DNA of 64,000 nt from Coxiellaceae bacterium (lineage in GTDB: Bacteria > Pseudomonadota > Gammaproteobacteria > Coxiellales > Coxiellaceae): the NCBI GenBank assembly GCA_029212885.1, contig JARGPC010000001.1:837651-901650 (forward strand). The letters run 5' to 3'. The notes beneath the pieces are model-generated. The model worked only from the letters and a program-made list of their open reading frames with translations, made no database searches and was not told the DNA's origin. The translations under genes and the position numbers were made by a program. Shown piece by piece: positions 24,161 through 32,888 of the stretch (positions within the stretch are counted from its first letter, which is position 1; each line of letters starts with the position of its first letter).

Positions 24161-25320
24161 GTTTTGTTTCGTCTAATAGGTTTAATCATAAAACGGTCAA
24201 CCCAATCAAAGGGGCGGATAAAGCGATACAAAAAGAATAGCGATGGCGGTAATGGGTGCTTGCTCCATATTTCAAATCCATGGCGTGTACTGTGTATTAA
24301 CTTGTGTAACCAAAATATTTTTTTGGCACTTAAGTGCCAAAATAGTTGAAATTTTTCCAGGCGTACGGTGAAGTTATTGCTGTGTTGGCTTTCAAATAGA
24401 ATATTTTTCATTATTTGGTAAGCTTTGACATCTGATCGGGTTTGTTGATTAGGTTCTAGTATGTAGTGATTATCAACGGTAAAGATTTCTTGGCAGAGCA
24501 GAATCGCATGCTTGACATGATGCGGCACATTAAAAGCATGGCTTAGTGGTAATAGTGTTTTTAAATCACATAAACGCAAGCAATGATAAAAATCAGTCAG
24601 CCACTTGTAACAACTCCAGCCATGCAGCGAGCCATGAAAGGCTAAGTAGCAGCAGTGCGCATGCGGTTCAAGTGTTGTGAGTTCTACCTTGTTCCACTGT
24701 ATAGATTTGCTATAACGTTGTTGATGTTGGTTGAGCTTTTTTAACACCCTTGGGTTATATGAGTAGTGCCAATGCATTTCAAATAAGGCATTTGAGCTTT
24801 CAAGCCTAATGGGAAGGTCTTTAAAGTATTTTAATTGATATTTAAATTGCTTCGGTGTGAATTCATGTTTGAATTTTCCACCGTAGGCTTTTAGGGCAGG
24901 CAAAATAGTGGAGTGATATTTTTTATCAACAAAAGCATCGATGTCGCTGTAGATGCGCAAAGTCGGGTCGTTATACAGCTGAATAGCTAATGCTGTCCCT
25001 TTAATAAAGCTGATCGGTACTTGATTATCTGCGCAGAGCTTGTTGAGTCTTACGCATTCAGCGGTTAGTTGCAAATTCCGCTGCGCAATCTGTTGATAAC
25101 GATTTTTTAATCGTTCCATGATATCAGCAGGAATAATATCAATTAATAATTGCGATCCATTGCGATAAGCTAGTGGCACTAAGCCATGTCGATTAGCCAG
25201 TTGAAAAAAGTTCAGCCAATCGAAATTACTGGAGCAAACTAGCGGGCCAAATTGATGATTAATAAAGCTAGCATCGGCCGATTCACATAGCCACAGCAGC
25301 GCACGTTGTTCGGCTAGCAT
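24157..25320 (-). CDS. Nucleotidyltransferase family protein (lasso-cluster type)
   Basis: A 387-residue protein of the family often found beside lasso genes (NTP_transf_5 type). The core motif is FIKGTALAIQLYNDPTLRIY followed by SDIDAFVD, giving the DxD metal pair of a nucleotidyltransferase. The remainder is helical and rich in aromatic residues and His (MHWHYSYNPR, HGSLHGWSCYKWL). The target is not known for the family; modification of the peptide has been proposed in other clusters. It overlaps B2 upstream by 7 bases and the exporter downstream by 4, so it is firmly part of the operon. Confidence 0.8.
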   Translation of the reverse strand: MLAEQRALLWLCESADASFINHQFGPLVCSSNFDWLNFFQLANRHGLVPLAYRNGSQLLIDIIPADIMERLKNRYQQIAQRNLQLTAECVRLNKLCADNQVPISFIKGTALAIQLYNDPTLRIYSDIDAFVDKKYHSTILPALKAYGGKFKHEFTPKQFKYQLKYFKDLPIRLESSNALFEMHWHYSYNPRVLKKLNQHQQRYSKSIQWNKVELTTLEPHAHCCYLAFHGSLHGWSCYKWLTDFYHCLRLCDLKTLLPLSHAFNVPHHVKHAILLCQEIFTVDNHYILEPNQQTRSDVKAYQIMKNILFESQHSNNFTVRLEKFQLFWHLSAKKIFWLHKLIHSTRHGFEIWSKHPLPPSLFFLYRFIRPFDWVDRFMIKPIRRNKT

Positions 25321-25772
25321 GTAGCTTTATCCGGTTGTGAATGGAAGGTACGAACGACGGTATAGGTTCTTTCTCCATTGCCACCGGTAACAAAGCACGG
25401 GCCACAACGCAGCCAGGCATGTGCTTTCATGTCACTGCCTTCTTTTAATACGCCAAGGTATAGAGTGGTTTCCACACCGCGGCGTCTCAGCATATTTTTA
25501 GCAGCCATGGCTTGTACTAAGCATTTGCTTTGCCAGGGTACGACTGCGGCAACGGCTTTAATGCTTTTTGCGACAGGGCGAATGATGGCTAGTGCTTCAT
25601 CGGTTAATTCGGCTTCTGGGCCGAGTTTATCTAATTGACCTAAATCCGGAGCAATTTTTTTAAAGGGTTTGGTAAGTAATGTATAGCGTGCAACAAACAA
25701 CTCCCGGCAAGCTTCATTAAAGTGTCGCTTCATATCGGGAGTAGATGTGTACCAAGTTTTAAATTTACGCAT
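25314..25772 (-). CDS. Lasso peptide B2-like leader peptidase (transglutaminase-like)
   Basis: A 152-residue protein of the transglutaminase-like B2 family that removes lasso leaders. The catalytic Cys is in WQSKCLVQAMAAKNML and the His in KAHAWLRCG; the spacing with LRRRGVETTLYLGV between them fits the family. The N-terminal helical part (residues 1-70) is also typical. It overlaps the PqqD-like gene upstream by 8 bases and the nucleotidyltransferase downstream by 7. B1 and B2 normally act together: B1 binds the leader and presents it to B2. The Cys-rich end (ATC) is unremarkable. Confidence 0.85.
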   Translation of the reverse strand: MRKFKTWYTSTPDMKRHFNEACRELFVARYTLLTKPFKKIAPDLGQLDKLGPEAELTDEALAIIRPVAKSIKAVAAVVPWQSKCLVQAMAAKNMLRRRGVETTLYLGVLKEGSDMKAHAWLRCGPCFVTGGNGERTYTVVRTFHSQPDKATC

Positions 25773-26061
25773 CTTTAAAAGAAACTAAATTAGCTTCAGT
25801 AGACTTATCCAAAAAAGTAGCAACGTCGGTTTGGCATTGATCTAGCGATACGTCATATTCGCTGGTTAAAGTTTCGCATAATTTGCCAAAGCTGATTGGT
25901 TGTTCAATCAAAGCCCAAATGCGAGTAGCGATAGGATCCAAGCCAATATATTGTCCGGATTCAATATCCATCATCACGGTTTCATTGTTGATTGAGCTGC
26001 TTAAGATTTCTTCATTGCGTTGAATGACGGTGTCATTGGCGATAGCGCAAGCTGTAGTCAT
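25765..26061 (-). CDS. PqqD-like RiPP recognition protein (lasso B1)
   Basis: A 98-residue PqqD-family protein that binds RiPP leader peptides through a winged helix. EILSSSINNETVMMDIESGQ is the strand region, YIGLDPIATRIWALIE is the conserved helix, and the later LTSEYDVSLDQCQTDVATFL completes the fold. The ATG at 26061 is preferred over 26076 because GAAGGA precedes it by 7 bases. It is the first gene of the minus-strand operon B1-B2-nucleotidyltransferase-exporter, and its promoter must lie in the 57 bases shared with the divergent kinase-like gene. Confidence 0.85.
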   Translation of the reverse strand: MTTACAIANDTVIQRNEEILSSSINNETVMMDIESGQYIGLDPIATRIWALIEQPISFGKLCETLTSEYDVSLDQCQTDVATFLDKSTEANLVSFKDA

Positions 26062-26117
26062 AGCGTATTCCTTCACGTTTTTTTTGATGTGCTTATGGTA
26101 GTCAAATTGTAGGTGCT

Positions 26118-27065
26118 ATGCAAATGATATGTTATATTGCCTCGATGAATAATTTCTACTACTTACATGGACTGTTTTTTAGCAGTGAAATTGTATTACC
26201 GATGCCGAGCATCGCGTCTCCTGATCATATTGATGTAACTATAAAGCGTGCGCCTGTCGATCAAGTCATTGCAAAATGTGAACATCAAGGTGTGGGTTGT
26301 CAGTGGCAAGAAAATACCTTTGATTGGTATTTGCCGAATGTTGGTCGTATCACGGTCAAAAATGGTGACACACTATATATACAGCAAGCGGCGGCAACAA
26401 CCGATGATGATATGGCGTGTTTTATCTTGGGCCCTGCATTAGCGGCGTTATTGATTCAGCGCGATTGTATTCCATTATTTGGTAATGTCGTTGCTTACGA
26501 TGATCAGCATGCCTTTGCGTTATTGGGTAATGGGCCGTGCAGTAAATCGACATTCAGTTGGTATTGTCAGCAAGCAGGGTTGCAAGTAGTCAGTGATGGT
26601 TTGATTGTGGCCAAAGCACATCAAGATAATATTCAGGTGTCTGCTGGCGTGCCTGTATTGCGACTGTGGCATGACGTATGTAAAACACTTGAGTTGGATA
26701 TGGCTGATTTACAACCGGTTAGGCCAGCACTTAAACAATATTACTTTCCAGTCACTCCTTGCCAACAAGCGAGCTATGAGCTCACGCATGCTTTTGTATT
26801 GCAGTCGACGCGTGTCAATGAGGCGGAAATTAAAGTGACTGAAGGTTTGGAAGCGTTTCGATTATTACAAAATCATTTGTATGGCGGTGTGTGGGTGAAA
26901 GGCATGAAAAAAATGCCAACACAGTTTCAGCAGTTAACCCAGATGGCACAGCAAGTTAATTGTCAGCGATTGGTGCATAAAAGTGATGACTACCCGGATC
27001 AAAAGACGTTGGATGAAATTTTGCAGGTGATTGGTGTTGACTGTGTTCGTGGCCTTACGTTGTAA
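26118..27065 (+). CDS. HPr-kinase-like protein with degenerate P-loop
   Basis: A 315-residue paralogue of the kinase at 19845, with the same N-terminal domain (YYLHGLFFSSEIVLP against YTAYHLNIASEIELP). The P-loop has decayed: the region reads LLGNGPCSKSTFSW where the paralogue has VCGKSGAGKSTTTT, so the Gly before Lys is Ser. The acidic motif ADDISPI is replaced by SDGLIVA. Catalysis is doubtful; it may be a pseudokinase partner or use its fold for binding only. Starts at 26118, 26124 and 26145 are possible; the last (MNNFYYLHG) aligns with the paralogue. It is divergent from the B1 operon. Confidence 0.75.
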   Translation: MQMICYIASMNNFYYLHGLFFSSEIVLPMPSIASPDHIDVTIKRAPVDQVIAKCEHQGVGCQWQENTFDWYLPNVGRITVKNGDTLYIQQAAATTDDDMACFILGPALAALLIQRDCIPLFGNVVAYDDQHAFALLGNGPCSKSTFSWYCQQAGLQVVSDGLIVAKAHQDNIQVSAGVPVLRLWHDVCKTLELDMADLQPVRPALKQYYFPVTPCQQASYELTHAFVLQSTRVNEAEIKVTEGLEAFRLLQNHLYGGVWVKGMKKMPTQFQQLTQMAQQVNCQRLVHKSDDYPDQKTLDEILQVIGVDCVRGLTL

Positions 27066-27075
27066 GGCTTTTTGA

Positions 27076-27104
27076 CTGGATCCCGGATCGGGGTCCGGGA
27101 TGAC
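27076..27104. repeat. GTCATCCCGG-family palindrome
   Basis: CTGGATCCCGGAT followed by CGGGGTCCGGGATGAC forms one hairpin just after the stop of the kinase-like gene; it could serve as its terminator. Confidence 0.75.
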
Positions 27105-27148
27105 AGCGGCGACGCTCATATAGATAGATTAATGACTGCTTAACGGAA

Positions 27149-27181
27149 AGATTGCCACGCCACTGCGTGGCTCGCAATGAC
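27149..27181. repeat. GTCATTGCGAG-family repeat, inverse unit
   Basis: AGATTGCCACGCCACTGCGT followed by GGCTCGCAATGAC is nearly identical to the unit at 20803. It stands just before the ribosome site of the sulfotransferase gene. Confidence 0.8.
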
Positions 27182-27195
27182 GGCAGGGGGGCAAA

Positions 27196-28038
27196 GTGAC
27201 AGCTAATATCGTTTGGTTAGCATCGTATCCAAAATCAGGTAATACTTGGTTTCGCATTTTTTTGGCAAATTTATTGGCCGATAAAGACGAGCCGTGTGAC
27301 ATTAACAAATTGGAAATTAGCACACCGATTGCGGCATCGCGAGGATTGTTTTTACAAACCGCTGGTTGGTCATCGCGTGACTTGACTATCAACGAGATTC
27401 GTTTATTGCAGCCCTCGTTTTATGACGCGTTATCAGAGCAGCAAACGGAAACCTGTTATTTAAAAACGCATGAGGCGTATTCGTTTAATGAGCACCAACA
27501 GCCGATTCATTCGCCTAAAGCAACTAAAGGCACAGTGTACTTTATTCGTAATCCTTTAGATGTTTGTATCTCATGGGCCAATCATTGTGATAATGAAATC
27601 GACAAGTCGATTAAATCTTTAGCTAAAGATCAATGGATTGCACAAAAGCGCAAGGAGCAGGGTTCGCAGTTTGCACAATATACCCAGTCATGGTCGGATC
27701 ATGTGACCGGTTGGACGACATTACAAAACGGACCTACCTTAGTATTACGATATGAAGATATGTTGGCTGACAGTGTGCAGTGGTTTACAAAGGCGGTGCA
27801 ATTCTTAGAGCTGGAATATACTGAAGCACAAATAGAAAAGGCGTTGCATCATGCGCGTTTTGATGAATTAAAACAGCAAGAGCAAGCGAAAGGTTTTGCT
27901 GAAAAACCAAAAGGCAGCAAAGCATTTTTTCGCAAAGGTCAATCGGGTGATTGGCAACAGCGTTTAACAACGCAGCAAATCGATAAGGTCATTGCAAAGC
28001 ATCATGATGTGATGGCGCAGTATGATTATTTACCTTAA
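27196..28038 (+). CDS. Sulfotransferase domain protein
   Basis: A PAPS-dependent sulfotransferase of 280 residues. The 5'-phosphosulfate loop is ASYPKSGNTWFRIFL at the N-terminus, and the 3'-phosphate segment is VYFIRNPLDVCISWANH. The C-terminal RKGQSGDWQQRLT matches the family's RKGxxGDWxxxFT motif. The start is GTG (27196) with AGGGGG just upstream. Sulfotransferases of this type occur in some lasso and other RiPP clusters, so tailoring of the product is possible, but a role on a lipid or polysaccharide cannot be excluded. It is followed by the GNAT gene 25 bases on. Confidence 0.88.
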   Translation: MTANIVWLASYPKSGNTWFRIFLANLLADKDEPCDINKLEISTPIAASRGLFLQTAGWSSRDLTINEIRLLQPSFYDALSEQQTETCYLKTHEAYSFNEHQQPIHSPKATKGTVYFIRNPLDVCISWANHCDNEIDKSIKSLAKDQWIAQKRKEQGSQFAQYTQSWSDHVTGWTTLQNGPTLVLRYEDMLADSVQWFTKAVQFLELEYTEAQIEKALHHARFDELKQQEQAKGFAEKPKGSKAFFRKGQSGDWQQRLTTQQIDKVIAKHHDVMAQYDYLP

Positions 28039-28063
28039 ATTATCTTGGTAGAGGGTATGAGCG

Positions 28064-28912
28064 ATGAATAAAAAATACACCGTAAGAAACATGTCTGCAA
28101 CTGAAGTACAAACAGCGATTGATTGGGCGGAAAATGAAAACTGGAATCCGGGCTTGCACGATGCGCAGACCTATTATCAGGCCGATCCGAATGGATTTTT
28201 TTGTGGTCTATTGGATGACAAGATAATCGCTGTCGGTGCTTTGATAAAATACAGCTCTGAGTTTGCCTTCTTTGGTTTGTATATTGTTGATCAACCGTAT
28301 CGCGGGCAGGGTTATGGCATGGCGTTGACGCAGGCGTGTTTGGATTATAGCGAGGGCTGTAATCGTGGTTTGGATGGTGTGTTAGAAAATGTGGATACTT
28401 ATGCCAAGATTGGATTTAAGTTTGCTTATACCAATCAGCGTTATCAGCTTGAGCAAGCGATCGATGAGATGCGCCCAGATAATCGTGTAGTGGATTTGTC
28501 GCAAGTGCCATTTGAGCAGGTGGTGACATATGATCGTTACTGTTTCCCTGCGCCGCGCGAAGCATTTTTACGTGCGTGGTGTTCGCAAGCTGATGGTGAT
28601 GCGGTCGCATGGCAAGAAAATGGTGAATTGAAGGGTTATGCGGTGATGCGTCGTTGCGTATCGGGCTATAAGATTGGGCCGTTGTTTGCTGATAACGTTG
28701 AAATTGCTGATGCTTTGTTTCAAACACTGTGCACTAGGGTGGATCACGGTCCGGTAATATTAGATGTCCCGGATATAAACAGTGCGGCGCTTGAGTTGGT
28801 AAAAAAACATTACATGAATTTAGTGTTCGAAACCGCGAGGATGTATACAGGTGACGTGCCTGTAATAGATCATGCGCGAGTGTACGGTGTGACTACCTTT
28901 GAAATAGGTTAG
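28064..28912 (+). CDS. GNAT acetyltransferase with second domain (YitH/HolE-like)
   Basis: An N-terminal GNAT domain has the acetyl-CoA loop PYRGQGYGMALTQAC, and the C-terminal ~140 residues form a second GNAT-like domain of the YitH/HolE architecture (YDRYCFPAPREAFLRAW, GYAVMRRCVSGYKIGPL). The substrate is unknown. It is 25 bases after the sulfotransferase on the same strand, so it could be part of the RiPP locus, but this family is also common elsewhere. Confidence 0.8.
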   Translation: MNKKYTVRNMSATEVQTAIDWAENENWNPGLHDAQTYYQADPNGFFCGLLDDKIIAVGALIKYSSEFAFFGLYIVDQPYRGQGYGMALTQACLDYSEGCNRGLDGVLENVDTYAKIGFKFAYTNQRYQLEQAIDEMRPDNRVVDLSQVPFEQVVTYDRYCFPAPREAFLRAWCSQADGDAVAWQENGELKGYAVMRRCVSGYKIGPLFADNVEIADALFQTLCTRVDHGPVILDVPDINSAALELVKKHYMNLVFETARMYTGDVPVIDHARVYGVTTFEIG

Positions 28913-28958
28913 TGGTGTATAATAGCGCCCTGGATAGTATGGGTAATTTTGGAACGTT

Positions 28959-30059
28959 ATGATACACAGTTTAAAAGCTATTATTTTATCGCTGATGTTG
29001 GCGCTTTGCCTTGGCGTGTCGACTGCCGTGCAGGCAAAGTCAGACTTTATGACCACGCTTGTGGCGGTGAATAATTATTCACCTAAGGCATTGCGTCAAT
29101 CATTAACGGATGCGCTCGCCCAGGTGTTGATAAAAGTCAGTGGTAACACGGCGGTGATGACGTTGCCGCAAGTGCAAAATGAACTGCCACATATTAATGA
29201 GCTGGTATCGGCTTACAGCTATCAATCAAATGATAACCATGCTGACAATCAAGCGAATAACACGCCGCCATTGCAATTAAAGGTGGCATTTAATCAGCGT
29301 GCGATTAAGCGTTTATTGCGTGCAGCGGGTCAATCAGTATGGAATGCTGATCGTCCAGCAACGTTAGTGTGGCTTGATGTGCACAGCACACAAAACGAGG
29401 AAATGGTGTCGGCAGGTGGGGCTAACGCACAACCGGTTGCGCAGGCGTTGGTTCGTGATGCTACATCACGCGGGTTGAATTTGATTTTTCCGATGATGGA
29501 TCTTAGCGATCAAAATTATTTTGCTGTTGGTGCGACTGATCAATTACTTAATGTGGGCCAAGTGCAGGCAGCTTCAAAACGTTACAGTGTGAGTTCCATT
29601 TTGTCGGGTAAAGTCACGGAGGTTGGCGGTCAATGGCAGGCGGATTGGGTATATATACTGGATGGCGCACCTATTCGTTGGCAAGATGAAGCTGATTCTG
29701 TTGATCAGCTAGCTGTCGCGGCAGTGAATAATTTAGCGGGAACAATGATTAGCCAATTGGCAATGGCCTCCTCGGATCAGGGGCAATCATCGGTGTTATT
29801 GCGGATTAGTGGTATTGCGGATTTAAGTCAATATGCGATGGTGCAAGATTATTTACAGAGTTTAAAGCCCATTTCAAAGGTGACGGTGGAGACCGTAGAC
29901 CCATCACAAATGGTGATTCGCTTAGAGTATCAAGGTCAGCTCAATCAACTTAAGCGTGTTTTGCGTAATGGGCAACGTTTAGGTGCGGATCAAACTGAAT
30001 GGTTACAACAGGCTGATAATCCAACCTTGGCTTATCACTGGATTGGGGGTGTGAGTTAA
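28959..30059 (+). CDS. DUF2066 periplasmic protein
   Basis: A 366-residue exported protein of the DUF2066 family. The signal peptide is evident (LILSLMLALCLGVSTAVQA-like, residues 5-26) and the conserved start of the mature part is YSPKALRQSLTDALAQVLIKVSGN. The function of the family is unknown. It directly precedes hda, with the stop TAA sharing one base with the hda ATG; this DUF2066-hda linkage is familiar in gammaproteobacteria. Confidence 0.85.
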   Translation: MIHSLKAIILSLMLALCLGVSTAVQAKSDFMTTLVAVNNYSPKALRQSLTDALAQVLIKVSGNTAVMTLPQVQNELPHINELVSAYSYQSNDNHADNQANNTPPLQLKVAFNQRAIKRLLRAAGQSVWNADRPATLVWLDVHSTQNEEMVSAGGANAQPVAQALVRDATSRGLNLIFPMMDLSDQNYFAVGATDQLLNVGQVQAASKRYSVSSILSGKVTEVGGQWQADWVYILDGAPIRWQDEADSVDQLAVAAVNNLAGTMISQLAMASSDQGQSSVLLRISGIADLSQYAMVQDYLQSLKPISKVTVETVDPSQMVIRLEYQGQLNQLKRVLRNGQRLGADQTEWLQQADNPTLAYHWIGGVS

Positions 30060-30769
30060 TGGCTATGCAATTACCGTTAAATGTCTCATTAGACGATGAT
30101 GCTACTTTTCAAAATTTTTATATTGGCGATAATGCAGCGGTAGTGAGCGCGTTACGGCATTTAGTTGAGACGCGTTCGGATCAAGCTATTTATGTTTGGG
30201 GTGCGAGTGGCAGTGGCCACAGTCATTTGTTACAGGCCACTTGCCATTATATGCAAAGCAATAGCGGCACAGCGATGTATTTATCATTGAGCGATTATGC
30301 ATTGCTATCACCCGAAATTTTTGATGGTATGGAGCAGTTCGATTTGGTGGTGTTGGATGACATCGATGCGATTGCTGATAATATGTTATGGCAGGAAGCA
30401 CTGTTTCATTTTTACAATCGAGCTAAACAGTTTGATACACAGCTGGTATTTGCAGCGCGTGGTGCGCCACGTGCGCTGCCCTGGAAGCTGCCTGATTTGC
30501 AATCGCGCTTAAGTCACGGTTTGGTTTTTCATTTACAGCCATTATCAGACAAGCAAAAAATTGCGGCGGTGAGTTTGCGTGCTAAGAACCGCGGGTTGGA
30601 GTTATCATCGGGTGTTGGCCAATTTTTGTTGAATCATTATCAACGTGACATGAGTGCTTTATTTCAATTATTAGAGCGTTTAGATGTGGCGTCGATTGCA
30701 GCGCAACGTAAATTGACATTGCCCTTTGTGCGTCAGGTCTTGAATGACAAGGAGAATGTTATTGCGTGA
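30059..30769 (+). CDS. hda: DnaA regulatory inactivator Hda
   Basis: A DnaA-related AAA+ protein of 236 residues that works with the beta clamp to promote hydrolysis of DnaA-ATP. The N-terminus MQLPLNVSLDDDATFQNF contains the clamp-binding Gln-Leu-Pro-Leu segment. The P-loop GASGSGHSHLLQ lacks the usual Lys, as E. coli Hda also departs from consensus; Walker B is LVVLDDIDA. ARGAPRALPWKLPDLQSRL carries the arginine-finger region. It overlaps the upstream gene by one base and deoC downstream. Confidence 0.93.
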   Translation: MAMQLPLNVSLDDDATFQNFYIGDNAAVVSALRHLVETRSDQAIYVWGASGSGHSHLLQATCHYMQSNSGTAMYLSLSDYALLSPEIFDGMEQFDLVVLDDIDAIADNMLWQEALFHFYNRAKQFDTQLVFAARGAPRALPWKLPDLQSRLSHGLVFHLQPLSDKQKIAAVSLRAKNRGLELSSGVGQFLLNHYQRDMSALFQLLERLDVASIAAQRKLTLPFVRQVLNDKENVIA

Positions 30770-31490
30770 GTTTGCTCACCAATTAGTACCTTGCTTGGAC
30801 CTGACATTGTTGTCATCGTCATGCACATCCGCCGATGTAATGGTGTTGTGTGAGCAGGCGCATACAGCTTATGGCGATGTTGCGGCGGTATGTATTTTCC
30901 CGCAGTGGGTAGAAATAGCAAAAGAGGCGCTGGAAGGTAGTCCTGTGCGTGTTGCTACAGTAGTCAACTTTCCACAACCCACCTTGTCAATCGACGAGAT
31001 ACAACAAAAGATAGAAGCAGCGATTGAGCACGGTGCTGATGAGTTGGATGTGGTGATGCCTTATGATTTATTAGCGCAAGGTGGGCAGGCGCGAGTAGAA
31101 AAGATTTTACAGCGTTGTCGTGAAGCCTGCGGGCATCATATATTAAAGATTATTATAGAATCAGGGGCATTGCAGTCAGGTGAGTTGATTCAACAGGCCA
31201 CGCAGTTGGTGGTTGATAGCGGTGCGGATTTTGTTAAGACCTCGACGGGCAAGGTGCCGGTGGGGGCAACATTGTCGGCAGTTGAGTCGATGTTAAAAGT
31301 GTTGCAAGCCAGTGGTGCAACAACCGGCATTAAATTGTCGGGTGGTATTCGAACTGTAGTGTCTGCCTATGAATACGTACAGTTAATTGAGCGTTATCTT
31401 GGTGTTGATGTGCTACAATCAGCGCGCTTTCGTATAGGCGCTAGCCAATTGTTACAAGACATCACTCGTCAAATTGAGCAACCATTATGA
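30762..31490 (+). CDS. deoC: Deoxyribose-phosphate aldolase
   Basis: Cleaves 2-deoxyribose-5-phosphate to acetaldehyde and glyceraldehyde-3-phosphate. ADELDVVMPYDLL gives the catalytic Asp region, and GADFVKTSTGKVPVGAT carries the Schiff-base Lys; the later GIKLSGGIRT has the second Lys. I chose TTG at 30762 because AAGGAG lies 7 bases upstream; ATGs at 30744 and 30756 fall before or against that site. The start overlaps the hda stop by 8 bases. Its own stop overlaps the permease ATG by 4 bases. Confidence 0.9.
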   Translation: MREFAHQLVPCLDLTLLSSSCTSADVMVLCEQAHTAYGDVAAVCIFPQWVEIAKEALEGSPVRVATVVNFPQPTLSIDEIQQKIEAAIEHGADELDVVMPYDLLAQGGQARVEKILQRCREACGHHILKIIIESGALQSGELIQQATQLVVDSGADFVKTSTGKVPVGATLSAVESMLKVLQASGATTGIKLSGGIRTVVSAYEYVQLIERYLGVDVLQSARFRIGASQLLQDITRQIEQPL

Positions 31491-32878
31491 TGCAAACTTT
31501 ATCCCTTTTTAGTTTAATGATGTTGATTACCGGTGCGATCGACAGTATTCGCAATTTGCCAGCGACTGCCTTATTCGGTAGTACGTTGATTTTCTTTTTT
31601 ATCTTTGCTGCGATTTTATTTTTAATTCCGGTGGCTTTGATTTCGGCTGAGTTGTCATCAAAGTGGACGCATAAAGGCGGTGTTTATTTTTGGGTAACCA
31701 AAGCTTTGGGTGAAAAAGTTGGTTTTCTGGCTATCTGGCTGCAATGGATTAATACCATGGTGTGGTATCCAACCATGTTGTCTTTTATTGCGGGTATATT
31801 GGCATATATTATCGATCCGGCTTTGGCGCAAAATAAGTATTACTTAATTAGCGTTATCTTAATTGTATTTTGGGCTTTAACCGCGCTAAATTTGCGTGGC
31901 TTGCGCACTTCTGCTCGCTTTGCAGCTGCTTGTACGGTGATTGGTATGGTGATACCGATGATACTGATTGTTGTATTGGCTGCAATTTGGATTGTTAAGG
32001 GCGAGCCGATGCAGATTCACTTAACGGCGAGTAATATTTTCCCGAGCTTGGCGCATCCACAAAATTGGATTTCGTTAACAGCGATTGTGGCCTCGTATTT
32101 AGGTATGGAGCTAGCTACGGTACATGTGAGTCATGTTAAAGATCCGTCGCGTAATTTTCCTAAAGCGTTAATGTGTTCGGTGGCTATCATATTGATTACC
32201 ATGATATTGGGCTCTTTGGCGATAGCAATGGTACTGCCGCACGATAAGATTAGTTTGGTAACCGGTGTGATGGAAGTATTTAATAGCTTTTTCCATTCGT
32301 ATCATATGCAGTGGTTTGTGCCGATTATTGCCATTATGATTTTAATTGGTAGTTTCGGTGGCATGATTAACTGGATTATTTCACCGGCGCGGGGTTTGCT
32401 GCAGGCAGCAGATCATCACTTCTTGCCGCATTTTCTGCAGTACCGTAATAAACATGATGTCGCTGCGGCTGTGTTATTGCTGCAAGCTATCTTGGTTAGT
32501 GTGATTTGTTTGGTGTTTTTGTTTGTGCCGAGTGTTAATGGCTCATATTGGTTTTTAACTGATTTGAGTACCGAGCTCTATTTATTGATGTACTTATTGA
32601 TGTTTATTGCGGCGATTGTTTTGAAGAAGCGTTTCCCTCGTGTCGAAGGTGCCTTTCATTTGCCGGGCAAGCAATGGTGCTTTTATCTTGTTTGTGTGTT
32701 GGGCATGATGGGTTGTGGCTTGGCACTGTATGTTGGCTTTTTCCCGCCGGCTGGGATAGATGTCGGTGGAGATCATCACTATCGTGTGATGTTTACTTGT
32801 GGCTTATTAGCCATGATTTGCCCGGTGGTTATTTTTTACATTTATCATTTATGGAAAATTCGCTGCGATAGTAAGTGA
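31487..32878 (+). CDS. APC-family amino acid permease
   Basis: A 463-residue inner-membrane transporter with about 12 membrane helices. The first helix carries the ITGAIDSIRNLP segment and the sixth the MELATVHVSHVKDPSRNFPKA motif, typical of the glutamate/GABA antiporter branch of the APC family. Substrate cannot be read from sequence. It overlaps deoC by 4 bases and is the last gene of the hda-deoC operon. A PTP-like gene converges on it 10 bases away. Confidence 0.85.
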   Translation: MMQTLSLFSLMMLITGAIDSIRNLPATALFGSTLIFFFIFAAILFLIPVALISAELSSKWTHKGGVYFWVTKALGEKVGFLAIWLQWINTMVWYPTMLSFIAGILAYIIDPALAQNKYYLISVILIVFWALTALNLRGLRTSARFAAACTVIGMVIPMILIVVLAAIWIVKGEPMQIHLTASNIFPSLAHPQNWISLTAIVASYLGMELATVHVSHVKDPSRNFPKALMCSVAIILITMILGSLAIAMVLPHDKISLVTGVMEVFNSFFHSYHMQWFVPIIAIMILIGSFGGMINWIISPARGLLQAADHHFLPHFLQYRNKHDVAAAVLLLQAILVSVICLVFLFVPSVNGSYWFLTDLSTELYLLMYLLMFIAAIVLKKRFPRVEGAFHLPGKQWCFYLVCVLGMMGCGLALYVGFFPPAGIDVGGDHHYRVMFTCGLLAMICPVVIFYIYHLWKIRCDSK

Positions 32879-32888
32879 TTTCTAGTGA

